Shown here: positions 54,640 to 64,000 of the stretch, in pieces
Position numbering within the stretch: position 1 is the first letter of the stretch
Layout of the letters: each line of letters begins with the position of its first letter
Source of the DNA: Poa pratensis
Lineage: Eukaryota > Streptophyta > Magnoliopsida > Poales > Poaceae
Length of the DNA: 64,000 nt
NCBI GenBank assembly: GCA_947311845.1
Contig: CAMZMU010000081.1
Span: 384,320 to 448,319, forward strand
Direction: 5' to 3'
Notes under the pieces: model-generated
Databases searched by the model: none
What the model was told of the DNA's origin: nothing
What the model saw: the letters and a program-made list of their open reading frames with translations, nothing else
Position numbers and translations under genes: made by a program

Positions 54640-55110
54640 CCACCGCCTAAAAAACAAACACGGAAGGACCACCGCCGTCCCCAACGTGAGCTGGGCGCCG
54701 CTGCGTCCCCCGCCGCCGTCCCCAACGCGAGCACGCCGCCGCCCCGCGAGCGCTCGCGCTCGAGCCCGGTCTGTCCCCCGCCGCCCTCCCCAACACGAGC
54801 ACGCCACCGCTGCGTCTGTCCCCAGCCCGCCGTCGGCCAACGCGAGCACGCCGCCGCCCCGCTCGCGCTCGATCCGCCTTTGTCTGTCCCCGGCCGTCCA
54901 CAACGCGAGGCAGCATGTCGCTACCCCGCATGCACTCGCACCGCCTCTGGGTCACGAGGAGCGAGGACGGACAGCTTCTTATCCAACGGTTGCGTGTACT
55001 GGGTGATGGACGACGAGCGATTCCTGCAAATCGTAGTACGACGGGAACATGAACGACGCCGGGAACCTCCACAACTGCTCCAGGATTCCCGACTAGCGCC
55101 GTACCCCACC
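54640..55110 (+). repeat. GC-rich imperfect repeats
   Basis: CCAACGCGAGCACGCCGCCGC and related strings recur near 54718, 54791 and 54838, with CTCGCGCTCGA near 54750 and 54864, in a loose 70-75-bp rhythm. They sit directly upstream of the WD40 fragment and could derive from its Pro/Ser-rich N-terminal coding region. Confidence 0.45.
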
Positions 55111-55500
55111 TGCCGGTGAGCCCCGCGTCTTCGCGTGCTTCGGCGACGGCGGCGAGGGATCCGTCAAGGCGCTGGCGGCGGCGGGCGGCCGGGTCTTCTC
55201 GGCGCACCAGGACGGCCGCGTCTTCCGCCGACGGCCGCGTTAAGGCGTGGGAGAAAGGCAAGGCCGGCAGCGACGGATCGACTCACTCCCTCCTGTCCTC
55301 GTCGCCCACGACTTCGTGTCTTGGAACGCCATCCTCGCGGCGGAGAGCCGAGCCGACGGGGCCGGTGCGTGTACGCGGCCGGCTCGGACGGGCATGTCCT
55401 TGGCTGGGACCGGCACGGTGGCGCGCGGTGGAACCTCGCGTGTAACGTGAAGGCGCACGGCATGGCCGTGTTTTGCTTGTGCGTCGCTGTGGATTTGCGC
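55110..55500 (+). pseudogene. JINGUBANG-like WD40 protein fragment
   Basis: Three pieces in different frames match the WD40 repeats of plant JINGUBANG-type proteins. They are GSVKALAAAGGRVFSAHQDG, then SADGRVKAWEKGK with VAHDFVSWNAILAAESRADG, and then VYAAGSDGHVLGWDR with NVKAHGMAVFCLC. Order and spacing follow the family, but one or more repeats between the first and second pieces are missing and at least two frameshifts occur. In plants the family acts in pollen and signalling as a scaffold. Here it is a broken copy about 1.3 kb upstream of a plus-strand Helitron 3' end, in the same orientation, so probably captured. Confidence 0.7.
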
Positions 55501-55517
55501 TCTGAACGAGGCCAGCG

Positions 55518-55733
55518 TTGAACGACACCTCCTCCATTGACGTAGACCTCCACGACGACGACGACGGCGGCGGGGAACGCTTGGCGGCCGACGAGTGGAC
55601 AGAGGGGAATCCGGTGTGGATGTACGTGTTGCTGCTCTTTGCCGCCAACAAAGACGAGCTTGGTGCGGCGCTAATCCTGGACCTGTCGTACGACGCGCTC
55701 GCAGTTGAGCGAGGTTCTTTTGTCAAACACTGA
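55518..55733 (+). pseudogene. Unrecognised exon-like frame
   Basis: A 71-codon frame with an acidic stretch (DVDLHDDDDGGGE) followed by WTEGNPVWMYVLLLFAANK. It ends at a stop in AT-rich DNA, and a T-rich tract ending TTTCAG follows at about 55757. It could be an exon of a second captured gene. No family recognised. Confidence 0.3.
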
Positions 55734-55739
55734 TTTAAC

Positions 55740-56731
55740 TGGTGTTTTCCTTTCAGCAGTTTTTGTCGTGCAGATACCTACTTCCCAAGCGGGGGTGCTT
55801 AGGCAGTTGATTTTCACATTATATTACTTGCTACAGCTTTGCTGGTGTTGGACTGTTGGTACATGGGGAGAGTTTAGTCCAAAGAGATGTGCGTGTCTTG
55901 TTTGTCTGAAGTATGTACCTCCTCTCATTGTTCTTTGTCTGAAGAATTTAGCATTACGTTCAGGAGATACTGTATGTCTGAAAAAGACTATGCAAGTCTC
56001 TGAAGTTTTTGCATGGCCGTGACAAATATACCAGTTGAATCTTACAGGGTTAACACTGAAGGATGTGCTTTGTTGTGCTTTGTCCTTATAATCTGCCATA
56101 CGATGTGGTTGTTCATACTTGACTTAATCATTTTTATCTCTTTCCCCAGTGTTATGAAGAATTAAAAGGGAAGAACCAGTCAAATGTCGACACATTTTAT
56201 GATATGGTATGCACTGACTAATTTAGCATGCATTTACACTTACATAACACATATTCGCACCACATCATGTATCTCTATAATTTTGACAATTTAGATGGAC
56301 ATTTAGAATTGGTATGGTTGTTCTATTTGTTTTAACAACCGGTTCTTCCGTTGTTATTGTCCGCCAATAAAATCATTCAGTGTCTTGCAGAGTAGTGAGA
56401 AAAATCCCATTGCTATATTTGGCATTGTTTATCTAATTAACACATATTATTGTGTACATGGACGTGGATCACAGAGAACACGATAAGATGTGGTAATTGA
56501 CGGGCTGCCTCACATATTTGTAGACGTTGGTTGTGAGACTCGGTAAAAAATCAGAACGTATGTGAAGGGTATTAAATGTTTTCTTCTTTCCATTCAAAAA
56601 TGAGCAATTGACCTAAACATATTCCCGCCAGAGTTTTTCTACTTACATGGATTTATACATATAAACATACAAATGTCTTAAAACTCATTTAAACTAAAAC
56701 ATTTACAAGAATTTTGTTTTTAAAAATATAG
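55740..56731 (+). other. AT-rich Helitron interior
   Basis: Intron-like DNA (T-rich tracts, CAG and GT signals) without recognisable coding parts, up to the Helitron end. Confidence 0.4.
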
Positions 56732-56759
56732 ACGTGCGTTGCACGTGCACGTTCACTAG
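56732..56759 (+). mobile_element. Helitron 3' terminus (plus strand)
   Basis: Perfect hairpin ACGTGCGTTGCACGT (56732-56746), nine bases GCACGTTCA, then CTAG followed by T. The element body lies to the left and would include the WD40 fragment. Its TC 5' end was not located. Confidence 0.75.
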
Positions 56760-57746
56760 TAGATATAGATAACAGATTACCTTCGACATATAATCTTTTG
56801 TCACGTAAATACCATCAGGAATAATATATGGTTGTTGTATAATTGGTCAGGAAGAGAGATGCAAGGGATTTGATTTTGCACGAGGTGTGCAGTCCGGGCT
56901 GGTGTGTAATGTGCTTGGTGTCACAGTTTAGATTATTGTTTGGTGGCTGATACAAATGCTAAATGAGGGAGGAAAGAAAAGAGGCCCAAAAGAAAGACGG
57001 AGGAAAGCGAAGACATTGTCGGGGCACGAGACCGAATGACAGGTGTTCTGTGAATGCATGAGCTTGGTTTCGGCCATGAGGTTGATGTGCCCGATAGTCT
57101 CCGACGTGTCGGATCCGCCGCCACAGCTTGTTGAGCATATTCTGCGGCATCAGTAGCGGTCCTTTTCTATTGTTCCTGCCTTCTTAATTTCTGGTCATAT
57201 AGTTGCTTTTTCACTTTGCTTAGCTTTGTCATCCCTTCAGATGATGATGAAAACTTTTTTGATCCATACACAATAAATGAGAACTTCTTGTTGCTGACAC
57301 TGAAATAGCGAACAATCCTTTTGCAAGCACTTTGTGATTTTGTTCTTTTCCCTCAGGATGTCGTTTCCTTTGCTAAAATGAATTAACTCTAGGTGGAGGT
57401 AGCGCAGGTTTACTCATCATAGGCTATCAAAAACTCCCCTTCTCCCCTCCCTTTATTTCTATATGGATAAATTAATCTCGATGTGCCATGTTAGTTGTTA
57501 TCTGCAGTTTGCCCTTACTTTAGACTTTGGATGCATTTATTTTCTTTTTCTACCGTCATATATATTTCTTTCAGCCAGTACAGCTATCTGAAGAGCGCAG
57601 TTTTTTGTGCAATTATTTAGCTGATAAATTCAATATATGTTGTGTGTTGCAATAGTACTATATATAAAAGCTGGAAAGATTCACAGCGTTTTAGATCATC
57701 CACGTCGCGGGCAGACTGCAGGCGTTTGATACGCGCGACGGACGGC
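56760..57746. other. No gene seen; possible Helitron 5' start near 57655
   Basis: AT-rich host sequence. TACTATATATAAAAGC at about 57656 resembles the 5' start of grass Helitrons and is followed after about 90 bp by the Athila LTR, so a plus-strand Helitron may be cut here. The minus-strand frame at 56933-57124 is not convincing. Confidence 0.35.
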
Positions 57747-59110
57747 TGATGCACCTAAAATGCATCTACTTTTCCAAGCACTTTGCTTCATAATTTGCTC
57801 CGGAATCTTCCCATATTTGAATAAACCTGCTGAATCTGACGCTGTTTTTAGCAAAGTCTCGTTTCTGGTTATTTTTGCAGGAAATTAAATCGGGGAAAAA
57901 TACCACGTCATTTTTTATGGAAAAGGAGGACAACGTGCAAAGGATGGACACGAGGAAGCGCCGGAGGCCCAAAAGAGCGGGCCCCACGCGGCCAGATCCT
58001 TGGGCCGTGTGGGCCCACCTAACTGGAGCCTCGGGCGCCGCCTCTCCTTCGGCTTTCGTGTACCCCCTCATATATACGAAAAGGTGGGTGCCCTAAGAGG
58101 GAGAGAGCTTTCGCGAAACACACCGCCGCCGCCACCACGATCTTCGTTTTCGGAGACAGATTGCTCCAGGATTTCTCCTCCGGTGGAGGGATCCGGAGAC
58201 CGTCTTCACCGCCATCTTCATCGCCTTCATCTCCATCGACCATGAGCTCCCTCTCCATCACCATGTGTGAGTAGTCCGCTGTAGGCATGTGAGGTGGATG
58301 GGGATTGGAAGAGATTGATCATGTAATGATACCCGTTGTTCGAGATCTTAGGGGTTTATCTTGAGGATATTTTTGTATTGTGTTGATGCACTTATGCTAT
58401 ACTTAATGCTTGTTACTAGGGCCCGAGTGGCATGATTTCAGTACTGAACTTATTTTGCTTCATCATATAATTGAGTTTGGTATTTATCTGCAAAGTGTAT
58501 CACCTGCTATTATGTTGAACCTGCGAACCCTAAAAGTGACAGTATAGGGAAAACAAGGGGGAGATGTTTTAGTTTGAGGATTCTATGTGTTCATGAAGTG
58601 TTAATGCGTTGTTCCGGGCTATTCGAAAGGGTAGACCTTAATTACCTGTAGTTCCAAGTTGGCCCCGGTGAAATGGGCAGGTAGGACAATAGATGTTGTG
58701 CAAATTCTCTTGGTTAGTACGCACAACTAATTATGAAACACATACCTACATATATCAGAGTTAGAGATAAGTCCCATTGCTATTTATATCTTATTATATG
58801 ATCAATCTTATTCATGCAACACCCCGCTATCACCTCATGCCTACTTTTTAAATCTCTGAGCTACACTTTCACTTTTCCGGTGAAAACTGGGAAACCCTGG
58901 TTCACTACTGTTGTTCTATTTGCTACTTGAATCATACTACTGCCATCACTATCACTGCTGCAAGTTTATTGATATACAGGTGTGGTTGAGAGTGACGCCT
59001 CAATTGCCAAAGTCTTATTGGTATTCTTGTGTTCCCATCGTGTCGAACTATAAATTTGGGTAATACTTCCCAACGAAGATTTCAGCGATCCCCTATACTT
59101 GTGGGCATCA
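57747..59110 (+). repeat. 5' LTR of the Athila element
   Basis: TGATGCACCTAAAATGC to GTGGGCATCA, about 1364 bp. The left border is set by the TG start; the right border by position 10 bases before the primer site. Confidence 0.75.
58066..58080 (+). promoter_or_regulatory. TATA box in the Athila LTR
   Basis: CCTCATATATACGAA, followed by a leader with AAGAGGGAGAGAG and a GC-rich stretch, as in LTR promoters. Confidence 0.55.
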
Positions 59111-59120
59111 AGACATTTTC

Positions 59121-59137
59121 TGGCGCCGTTGCGGGGA
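59121..59137 (+). other. tRNA-Asp primer-binding site (Athila)
   Basis: TGGCGCCGTTGCGGGGA, the Athila-type tRNA-Asp site with one C missing from the usual GCCGGGGA part. Confidence 0.8.
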
Positions 59138-59200
59138 ACCTAGCTTTATTGGTAAGACAACTTGTTATCATTTATTTGCTGCATTTGCTTTTTCCTAACC

Positions 59201-60505
59201 ATGGGAAAGGAAAAGATTACTCCGAAGGAAGTGAGGCCTTCAACTACTCGTAGAGGTACGGACTTGCTAAGTAGGCCAAACTTTTCACCTAATGCTGCTT
59301 CTGCTGTTGTTCCTAAGAAAAAAGGAAAAGTTTTGAATAGTTCACCATTGTCTAAGATGTCTACTAGTACTGAAAATGATTTAATATGTGGTAGCATAGA
59401 CAATGAAGTGACACCTGAAACATCTGAGATAACTGAAACACCTGAAACTCCTGAATCTTCTATTATTGAAAATGTTGAGTCTGAATTAGAAGATAATGAA
59501 TATTGTGATGATGAACATGAAACTTCTTCTGAGGAAGAGGATGCATTTACTATGGCTTTTATGGATTCGAATTTTGATAAATTGGATAAACTTGATAGCT
59601 ATAAAAATTCTCCTCTTGATGATTATTTCCCTGTTACTGAGAAAATGAATGCTCCAGCTATTAAAATTAAAGACAAAGATTATGAGTTTAGTGTTGATCC
59701 TGAAATAATTGAAAAAACTGAGAAGTATAAGTTTTATGGGAGAGACAATGAGTTCCCTTTTGAACACATTGCTGATTTGCATGATTTATCTGTGTTATTT
59801 GGTAAAGATGAAATCCACCAACGCTATTATTTCTTAAAGTTGTTTCCTTTTACTTTGGGAGGAAATGTTAAAACTTGGTATAATCGTTTAGAACCTGGAT
59901 GTATTACTAGCAAGGAGGAATGCTTGCAGGTATTTTATAATAAATATTTCCCTGCTGATAAGATTCATGGTTTAACTATTGAGATTAGCAACTTTTCACA
60001 AACAGAGAAGGAGGATTTACCCCAAGCTTGGGGGAGGTACAGTAAGATGGTTAGGAAATGTCCTACCCATGGCTTCAAGAATAATGAAATACTTGATATA
60101 TTTTACAATGGACTAACTGAAAATACAAGAGGCTATCTTGATAGTATTGCAGGTAGTGTTTTCAGGGAAAGGACCGTTGATGAAGCAACTGAGTTATTGG
60201 AAACTATCTCTAGAAACTATGAAGATTGGAATGTTGAAATAATAGATGACAGAGAGATATTTCCAGAGAAGAAAGGAGGTATTCTTGAATTAAACAATGA
60301 GGCAATGAAGGGAGCCTCCAAGGATATGAAAGAGAAGGGAATTAAAACCTCTCATCTTAAGGAATTATCTGAAATGGGTGTTAAACTTCCTATTGATCGA
60401 CCATGTTTTCCAATCCCAGTCAATGCTATAAGCTCTTTGGAAGGTAATGAAAAGGTAACACCTCCTATTGATGTATCATATGTTAATGATTTTGCTTATC
60501 AATAA
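59201..60505 (+). CDS. Athila gag protein
   Basis: 434 codons from ATG 59201 (MGKEKITPKEVRPSTTRRG), about 65 bp after the primer site. A basic start is followed by an acidic region (residues about 75-135), then the retrotransposon gag domain at about 200-345 (LKLFPFTLGGNVKTWYNRLE, FYNKYFPADKIHGLTIEIS, ILDIFYNGLTENTRGYLD). It ends with TAA at 60503-60505. The same frame reopens at 60527 (MNMMENSHKIKFLREN) and runs to 60697, so the stop is probably a mutation and gag continued further. Codon use is AT-rich, like the Athila family. Confidence 0.85.
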   Translation: MGKEKITPKEVRPSTTRRGTDLLSRPNFSPNAASAVVPKKKGKVLNSSPLSKMSTSTENDLICGSIDNEVTPETSEITETPETPESSIIENVESELEDNEYCDDEHETSSEEEDAFTMAFMDSNFDKLDKLDSYKNSPLDDYFPVTEKMNAPAIKIKDKDYEFSVDPEIIEKTEKYKFYGRDNEFPFEHIADLHDLSVLFGKDEIHQRYYFLKLFPFTLGGNVKTWYNRLEPGCITSKEECLQVFYNKYFPADKIHGLTIEISNFSQTEKEDLPQAWGRYSKMVRKCPTHGFKNNEILDIFYNGLTENTRGYLDSIAGSVFRERTVDEATELLETISRNYEDWNVEIIDDREIFPEKKGGILELNNEAMKGASKDMKEKGIKTSHLKELSEMGVKLPIDRPCFPIPVNAISSLEGNEKVTPPIDVSYVNDFAYQ

Positions 60506-60526
60506 ACCTGAAGAGCATGATATAGA

Positions 60527-60697
60527 ATGAATATGATGGAAAACTCTCATAAAATTAAATTCCTTCGTGAAAATATAAATGCTAGTGTGGGAGAAGTTAG
60601 AAGAATTGTTAAACACTGTGAAATGATGAATAATCAAATTGAACAAATGGTTTCTCTTCAAAATCAATTGTATGAAAATCTTATTGAGAAGAAATAG
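60527..60697 (+). pseudogene. Continuation of Athila gag after in-frame stops
   Basis: 56 codons in the same frame as gag, separated from it by stop codons at 60503 and 60509. It is helical and charged (VGEVRRIVKHCEMMNNQIEQ). It ends four bases before the Tat LTR. Confidence 0.55.
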
Positions 60698-60700
60698 GTT

Positions 60701-61181
60701 TGTGGGTGACGAGGGGTAGACTCATCAAGACCCATGGTTAAGGTCCCTAGGTTATGAATATGGGGGAGAGAACGTGGTAGAGCTGGAAGTATCGTCGGCT
60801 GACAAGCAGGGCAAAGATTTTACCCAGGTTCAGGGCCCTCGTGTGGAGGTAACGCCCCTACGTCCTGCCTGTCTGTTATTGCTTTGTGAATATGATGGTT
60901 ACAAGGGTCCCGGCGAGATGTCGATCTCGCTAGGGTTTTGGTGGCTCTGAAAGTACGTGTCCTGGTTCGATAGCCCTCCCAGTCCTTAAATAGTAGGCTG
61001 GGTCTCGGGTGTTCGTAACCGACTCGATTTACAAGTAAAGAAACTCTAAACCGACTATGGCTTCGCCAGCTTGGAGGATACTCCATCTTGTTGGGCCTCC
61101 CTTCATGGGCTTCATGTAGGCTCTGATAGTTGGGCCTAGTCGATACGTGCACCGGGTACCCTCACGGTAGGGTACCCAACA
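60701..61181 (-). repeat. 3' LTR of the Tat fragment
   Basis: Plus strand TGTGGGTGACG to GGTAGGGTACCCAACA; on the minus strand it begins TGTTGGGTACCC. CTATTTAAGGACTG on the minus strand (about 60981-60994) is a TATA-like box. GGGTACC recurs in inverted form near 61153-61178. Confidence 0.75.
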
Positions 61182-62476
61182 GGCATACCCATGTCAGTAG
61201 CCCCCGAGTACTTGTCTGATTCGAAGAGTCGGGCATGGACTCATACATCATGCACGTTATTTCCTTTTGCGTTTATGTCATATGATTTGAAATTTCTGTA
61301 TGAGATATCACATGTTGGCTTTGTCGAGTGTTTCGTCGACTATGATTTTTGCTTATGAGCTTAGCAGGCCCGGCACACACGACGGATCGGGGCCAGTTAA
61401 CTACCATTTATGGCAAAACCATACTGGCTTTCAATCAAACTCGAGTCCCCAGACATGAATCTGGAACAGACTGGACAGACTCGAAACGGCCGTTGAGGTC
61501 TTACTGAATCGAACTGCAGTATAATTTTGAATCTACCCAACGCGTCCGTCGGGGATTATTCATCATGTCTGCTGACACGGAACACTTAAGGATAACGCTG
61601 CTGGAGCGGTCCTTAGCCCAGCTCGACTGATCGGCGGGTCTTACCTTTGCACTATGCATGCAGCATCCAAGGATCGTCGGATCAACTCGGGAATATTTCG
61701 AGTATGATTTTGCTTATGAACTGAGTCGAATGATTTGTCGACTGATACTTTGCCATAATTCTATCGGGTGCGCGACAGCGCTCCCGATAGGAGTAGCCCC
61801 GAGATTGTGCTTTATTGCTTGCAATGGAGGATAATCTCAAAATCTTTTTACCCTGCACATATTAGTCAAAGAATTTTTTTGATATGCTCCCGATGGGAGT
61901 ATGATGTTGCAGTCGAAATTCTTTTGACTGACATGTATGACCTTTGCTCGATAACCAATCGAAATTCCTGTGAGAAGCCACCCTAAGATGTCGTCGAGTG
62001 ACATTTATGCCATTTGTGAGTATGAATAACGTCAGCAATGACGCATTTTTGCGACTGCCATCTCTGACAAGCGTGGCGTGCTTGGTAAGGCTTGATAAGA
62101 CGTGACCCCTGTTTTGTGGGCCCGTTTCTGCAGAGCTGACCAGGGATGACGCCGCGTGGACTTGATTTGACCGTTCTGGCGCGATTTTCACGGGACGTGA
62201 TGATGGTTTCCTGGATTCTCGTGCGTAGTGGGCGGAGTGGCCGGCGACGCTTGCTCTCCGTGGCTGCCACGTGTATGGCCAGATTTCGCGCGGAGCGTAT
62301 GCATTTGTTTTAACGGCTGCGATCGTTTTTGCGCTCTGTGGTAAATAGTGGGGACGGCGCTGGCAGAGTTTTTACTTGCCATTTGCTCCCTGCGCCGCCC
62401 CTCGTCTCCTTCCTCGCGTTGCCCCTCCATTGCTCTGCGCCCAAGTTCTTTGCCCCACACACCCTCCACTGTAGCA
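61182..62476 (-). other. 3' untranslated region of the Tat fragment, with polypurine tract
   Basis: Minus strand ACTCGGGGGCTACTGACATG near 61191-61210 is the likely polypurine tract region before the LTR. The rest is non-coding. CTCCCGATAGGAG and CTCCCGATGGGAG at about 61783 and 61887 are repeated small hairpins. A TATA-like GGTAAATAGTGGGG at 62340 could serve the antisense ORF. Confidence 0.6.
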
Positions 62477-63031
62477 ATGGCGAAAGGTGGAGGTGCGAAG
62501 CGTGGTGCTGCCGCCGCCGCCGCGACGATGCGGCCAAGGGCAAGAAGACCGTGGTGGGTACATCTGCGGACGCCGCCACACTGAAGAAGGGCAGCGGGGA
62601 TTGGGCAAGGTCCACCATCAAGGACGCCCATTTGCTCAAGCTCCGCGAGCAAGGGTATCTGCCACCCGCGGAACAGCTCGCGTCCGCGCACCGTCGCCCA
62701 AGGAGGTATTCCCCGAACCACGTGCCAACGAGCGTGTATGTTTTGCAGAGTTTGCGTCCAGGGGCTTCTCGCTTCCCCTCCACGACTTTGTGCGTGGTCT
62801 TCTTTTTGCTTACGGGTGCAGATCCATGATCTCACCCCGAACGGTGTTATGCATATTATGTGTTTCATCACGCTATGCGAGTGCTTCCTCGGCGTCACCC
62901 CCAGCTGGGCGCTATGGAAAGCCATCTTTATGGTGCGGCCGAACAGAGGAGGTGGCTGCACCTACCCAGTTGGCGGCTGTGGAATTCAGGTGCGCAGCGA
63001 CACCCGCTACTTCCGCCTGAAGACCGTCGAC
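62477..63031 (+). pseudogene. Antisense ORF of a Tat element (putative gypsy-type transposon domain), truncated
   Basis: Starting at ATG 62477 with an Ala/Lys-rich tract, the plus strand encodes, over three frames, GSGDWARSTIKDAHLLKLRE, then SPKEVFPEPRANERVCFAEF and FSLPLHDFVRGLLFAYG, then LTPNGVMHIMCFITLCECFL and VTPSWALWKAIF. This matches the plant family known as 'putative gypsy type transposon' (Transposase_28), which Tat elements carry opposite to pol near the 3' LTR. Function is unknown. At least two frameshifts are present, and the C-terminal half is missing because another LTR begins at 63032. Confidence 0.75.
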
Positions 63032-63245
63032 TGATACGTCTCCAACGTATCCATAATTTCTGCTGTTCCATGCTTATATTATACCATTTGCTACATGTTT
63101 TGTATACACTTCGTATCACTTTTATGCATTTTCTGGGACTAACCTATTAACAAGATGCCACAGTGCCAGTTCCCTGTTTTCTGCTGTTTTTGGTTTCAGA
63201 AAGTTACTTCTGGAAATATTCTCGGAATTGCACGAAACAAAAGGC
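63032..63245 (+). repeat. Start of an Athila-type (WHAM/Sabrina-like) LTR, truncated
   Basis: TGATACGTCTCCAACGTATC followed by TATAATTT-like and GTTCCATGC sequence is the start of a common Triticeae Athila-type LTR. After about 215 bp the similarity I recognise is lost and internal-type sequence follows. Confidence 0.6.
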
Positions 63246-64000
63246 CAAGTCCCTATTTTTCCAACACGTACACGGAATCACGCATATTCCTGAGATATGT
63301 ATGCAACTTTCATTATTTTAGGCCAGATCCATCGGAGCAACTTAAGTGCCTCGAAAAAATTCGTCATTCCAGACTGTTCTGTTTTTGACAGATTCTGCCT
63401 TTTCTTTTGCATTCGCTCTTTTGCTGTGTTTGTGTGGATTTCTTTGCTCCACAAAGCATTGGTGGCTGTAGCTAATGTCCAGAAGCTTTGGGATTGATTG
63501 TATCATTACAGAATATGAGAATTTTTGATTATGCACTAACCCTCTAATGAGAACTGTCTTGAGTTTGGTGTGAAGGAAGTTTTCAAGGATCAAGCGAGAA
63601 GGGTGATATTATGTGATCAAGAAGAGTGAAAAGCCTAAGCTTGGGGATGCCCCCGTGGTTCATCCCAACCATATTCAGAGAGACTCAAGCGTCTAAGCTT
63701 GGGGATGCCCAAGGCATCCCCTTCTTCATCAACAAACTTATCAGGTCATCTCTAGTGAAACTATATTTTAATTCTTTCACATCTTATGCGCTTTACTTGG
63801 AGCGTCTGTGTGCTTTTATTTTTGTTTTTGTTTGAATAAATTCGGATCCTAGCAATCCTTGTGTGGGAGAGAGACACGCTCCGCTTTTTCATGTGAATAC
63901 TCATGTTCTTCACTTATATTTGTTGAGTATTCTTAACTAGCTACTGCAGTGCTTTTAGCTCCTGTTTTTCATGCATCTCTTCGAGCTGTTAGCACTTGTT
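63246..64000 (+). mobile_element. Athila-type 3' internal sequence
   Basis: Non-coding, plus-oriented sequence of the kind found between pol and the 3' LTR of Triticeae Athila elements. CTAAGCTTGGGGATGCCC occurs twice (63636 and 63693), and a TTGTGTGGGAGAGAGACACG stretch lies near 63859. It runs to the window end. No gene is recognised. Confidence 0.5.

Larger units (their letters stand above)
57747..60700 (+). mobile_element. Athila-lineage Ty3/Gypsy element, 5' part
   Basis: A 5' LTR (57747-59110), an Asp-type primer site and a gag gene in plus orientation. Element sequence ends at about 60700, where the LTR of a minus-strand Tat element begins. The LTR start TGATGCACCTAAAATGCAT and the primer site are those of Triticeae Athila-type elements (Sabrina/WHAM group). 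Whether the Athila 3' pieces beyond 63.0 kb belong to the same copy is unknown. Confidence 0.85.
60701..63031 (-). mobile_element. 3' part of a minus-strand Tat-lineage Gypsy element
   Basis: 3' LTR (60701-61181), polypurine tract, 3' untranslated region and an antisense ORF on the plus strand. This is the arrangement at the 3' end of Tat elements such as maize Grande. pol and the 5' LTR are absent: the sequence is cut at 63031 by an Athila-type LTR start. The LTR lies in the Athila gag region. Confidence 0.75.

Noticed and set aside
62188..62961. 257-codon minus-strand open frame
   Set aside because: It is the shadow of the plus-strand antisense ORF of the Tat element and has no recognisable domain.
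1..64000. tRNA, rRNA or other structured host RNA genes
   Set aside because: No tRNA cloverleaf with A and B boxes, no rRNA core motif and no snoRNA-like pattern was noticed; primer sites complementary to tRNAs belong to retroelements.

Overview
This 64-kb window looks like intergenic DNA of a large grass genome, most probably Triticeae (wheat, Aegilops or barley type). The evidence is the content: nested LTR retrotransposons of the Tat, Athila, Reina/chromovirus and Copia types, a Stowaway MITE with CTCCCTCCGTCC ends, a hAT MITE, and several Helitron ends carrying gene scraps. I see no intact host gene, rRNA, tRNA or CRISPR array. Family names are from recognisable motifs only; no database was searched.

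Layout. 1-5.26 kb: degraded minus-strand Tat-lineage Gypsy (integrase, archaeal-type RNase H, RNase H, RT, protease), cut off at about 5258. 5.26-19.05 kb: a minus-strand replication protein A large-subunit-like gene of at least ten exons. It has OB-fold domains A, B and C with a zinc ribbon, and at least one frameshift. Its exon 8 is split by a complete, very young Tat Gypsy (5851-13975, target duplication CCTGA). That retroelement carries six tandem hairpins with compensated stem changes between pol and its 3' LTR. 20.13-30.19 kb: a 10-kb non-autonomous minus-strand LTR element with LTRs of about 3.76 kb, an iMet primer site, a gag gene and an extra coiled-coil ORF ahead of gag, but no pol. 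30.2-31.4 kb: an LTR-like fragment. 31.69 kb: a Helitron 3' end. 32.49-38.96 kb: a complete Copia element (target duplication AGGGG) with one frameshift. 39.59 kb: a hAT MITE.

42.0-49.06 kb: three tandem copies of a 498-bp unit, the third split by a complete Reina-type chromovirus (43061-48594, target duplication TAAAG). 49.1-56.8 kb: a Helitron-rich stretch with four 3' ends sharing a hairpin, exactly nine bases and CTA. It holds GC-rich gene fragments, one of them recognisable as a JINGUBANG-like WD40 protein. 57.7-60.7 kb: 5' LTR, Asp-type primer site and gag of an Athila-lineage Gypsy. 60.7-63.03 kb: the 3' part of another minus-strand Tat element, including its antisense 'putative gypsy-type transposon' ORF. 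From 63.03 kb: a fragment of an Athila-type LTR joined to Athila 3' internal sequence.

How the pieces relate. Insertion order can be read from nesting: Tat element 5851-13975 is younger than the RPA-like gene, the Reina element is younger than the 498-bp array, and the Tat 3' fragment sits in the Athila gag. Elements with clear target duplications have nearly identical LTRs (recent), yet all three polyproteins carry frameshifts or stops, so these copies either decayed after insertion or were moved in trans.
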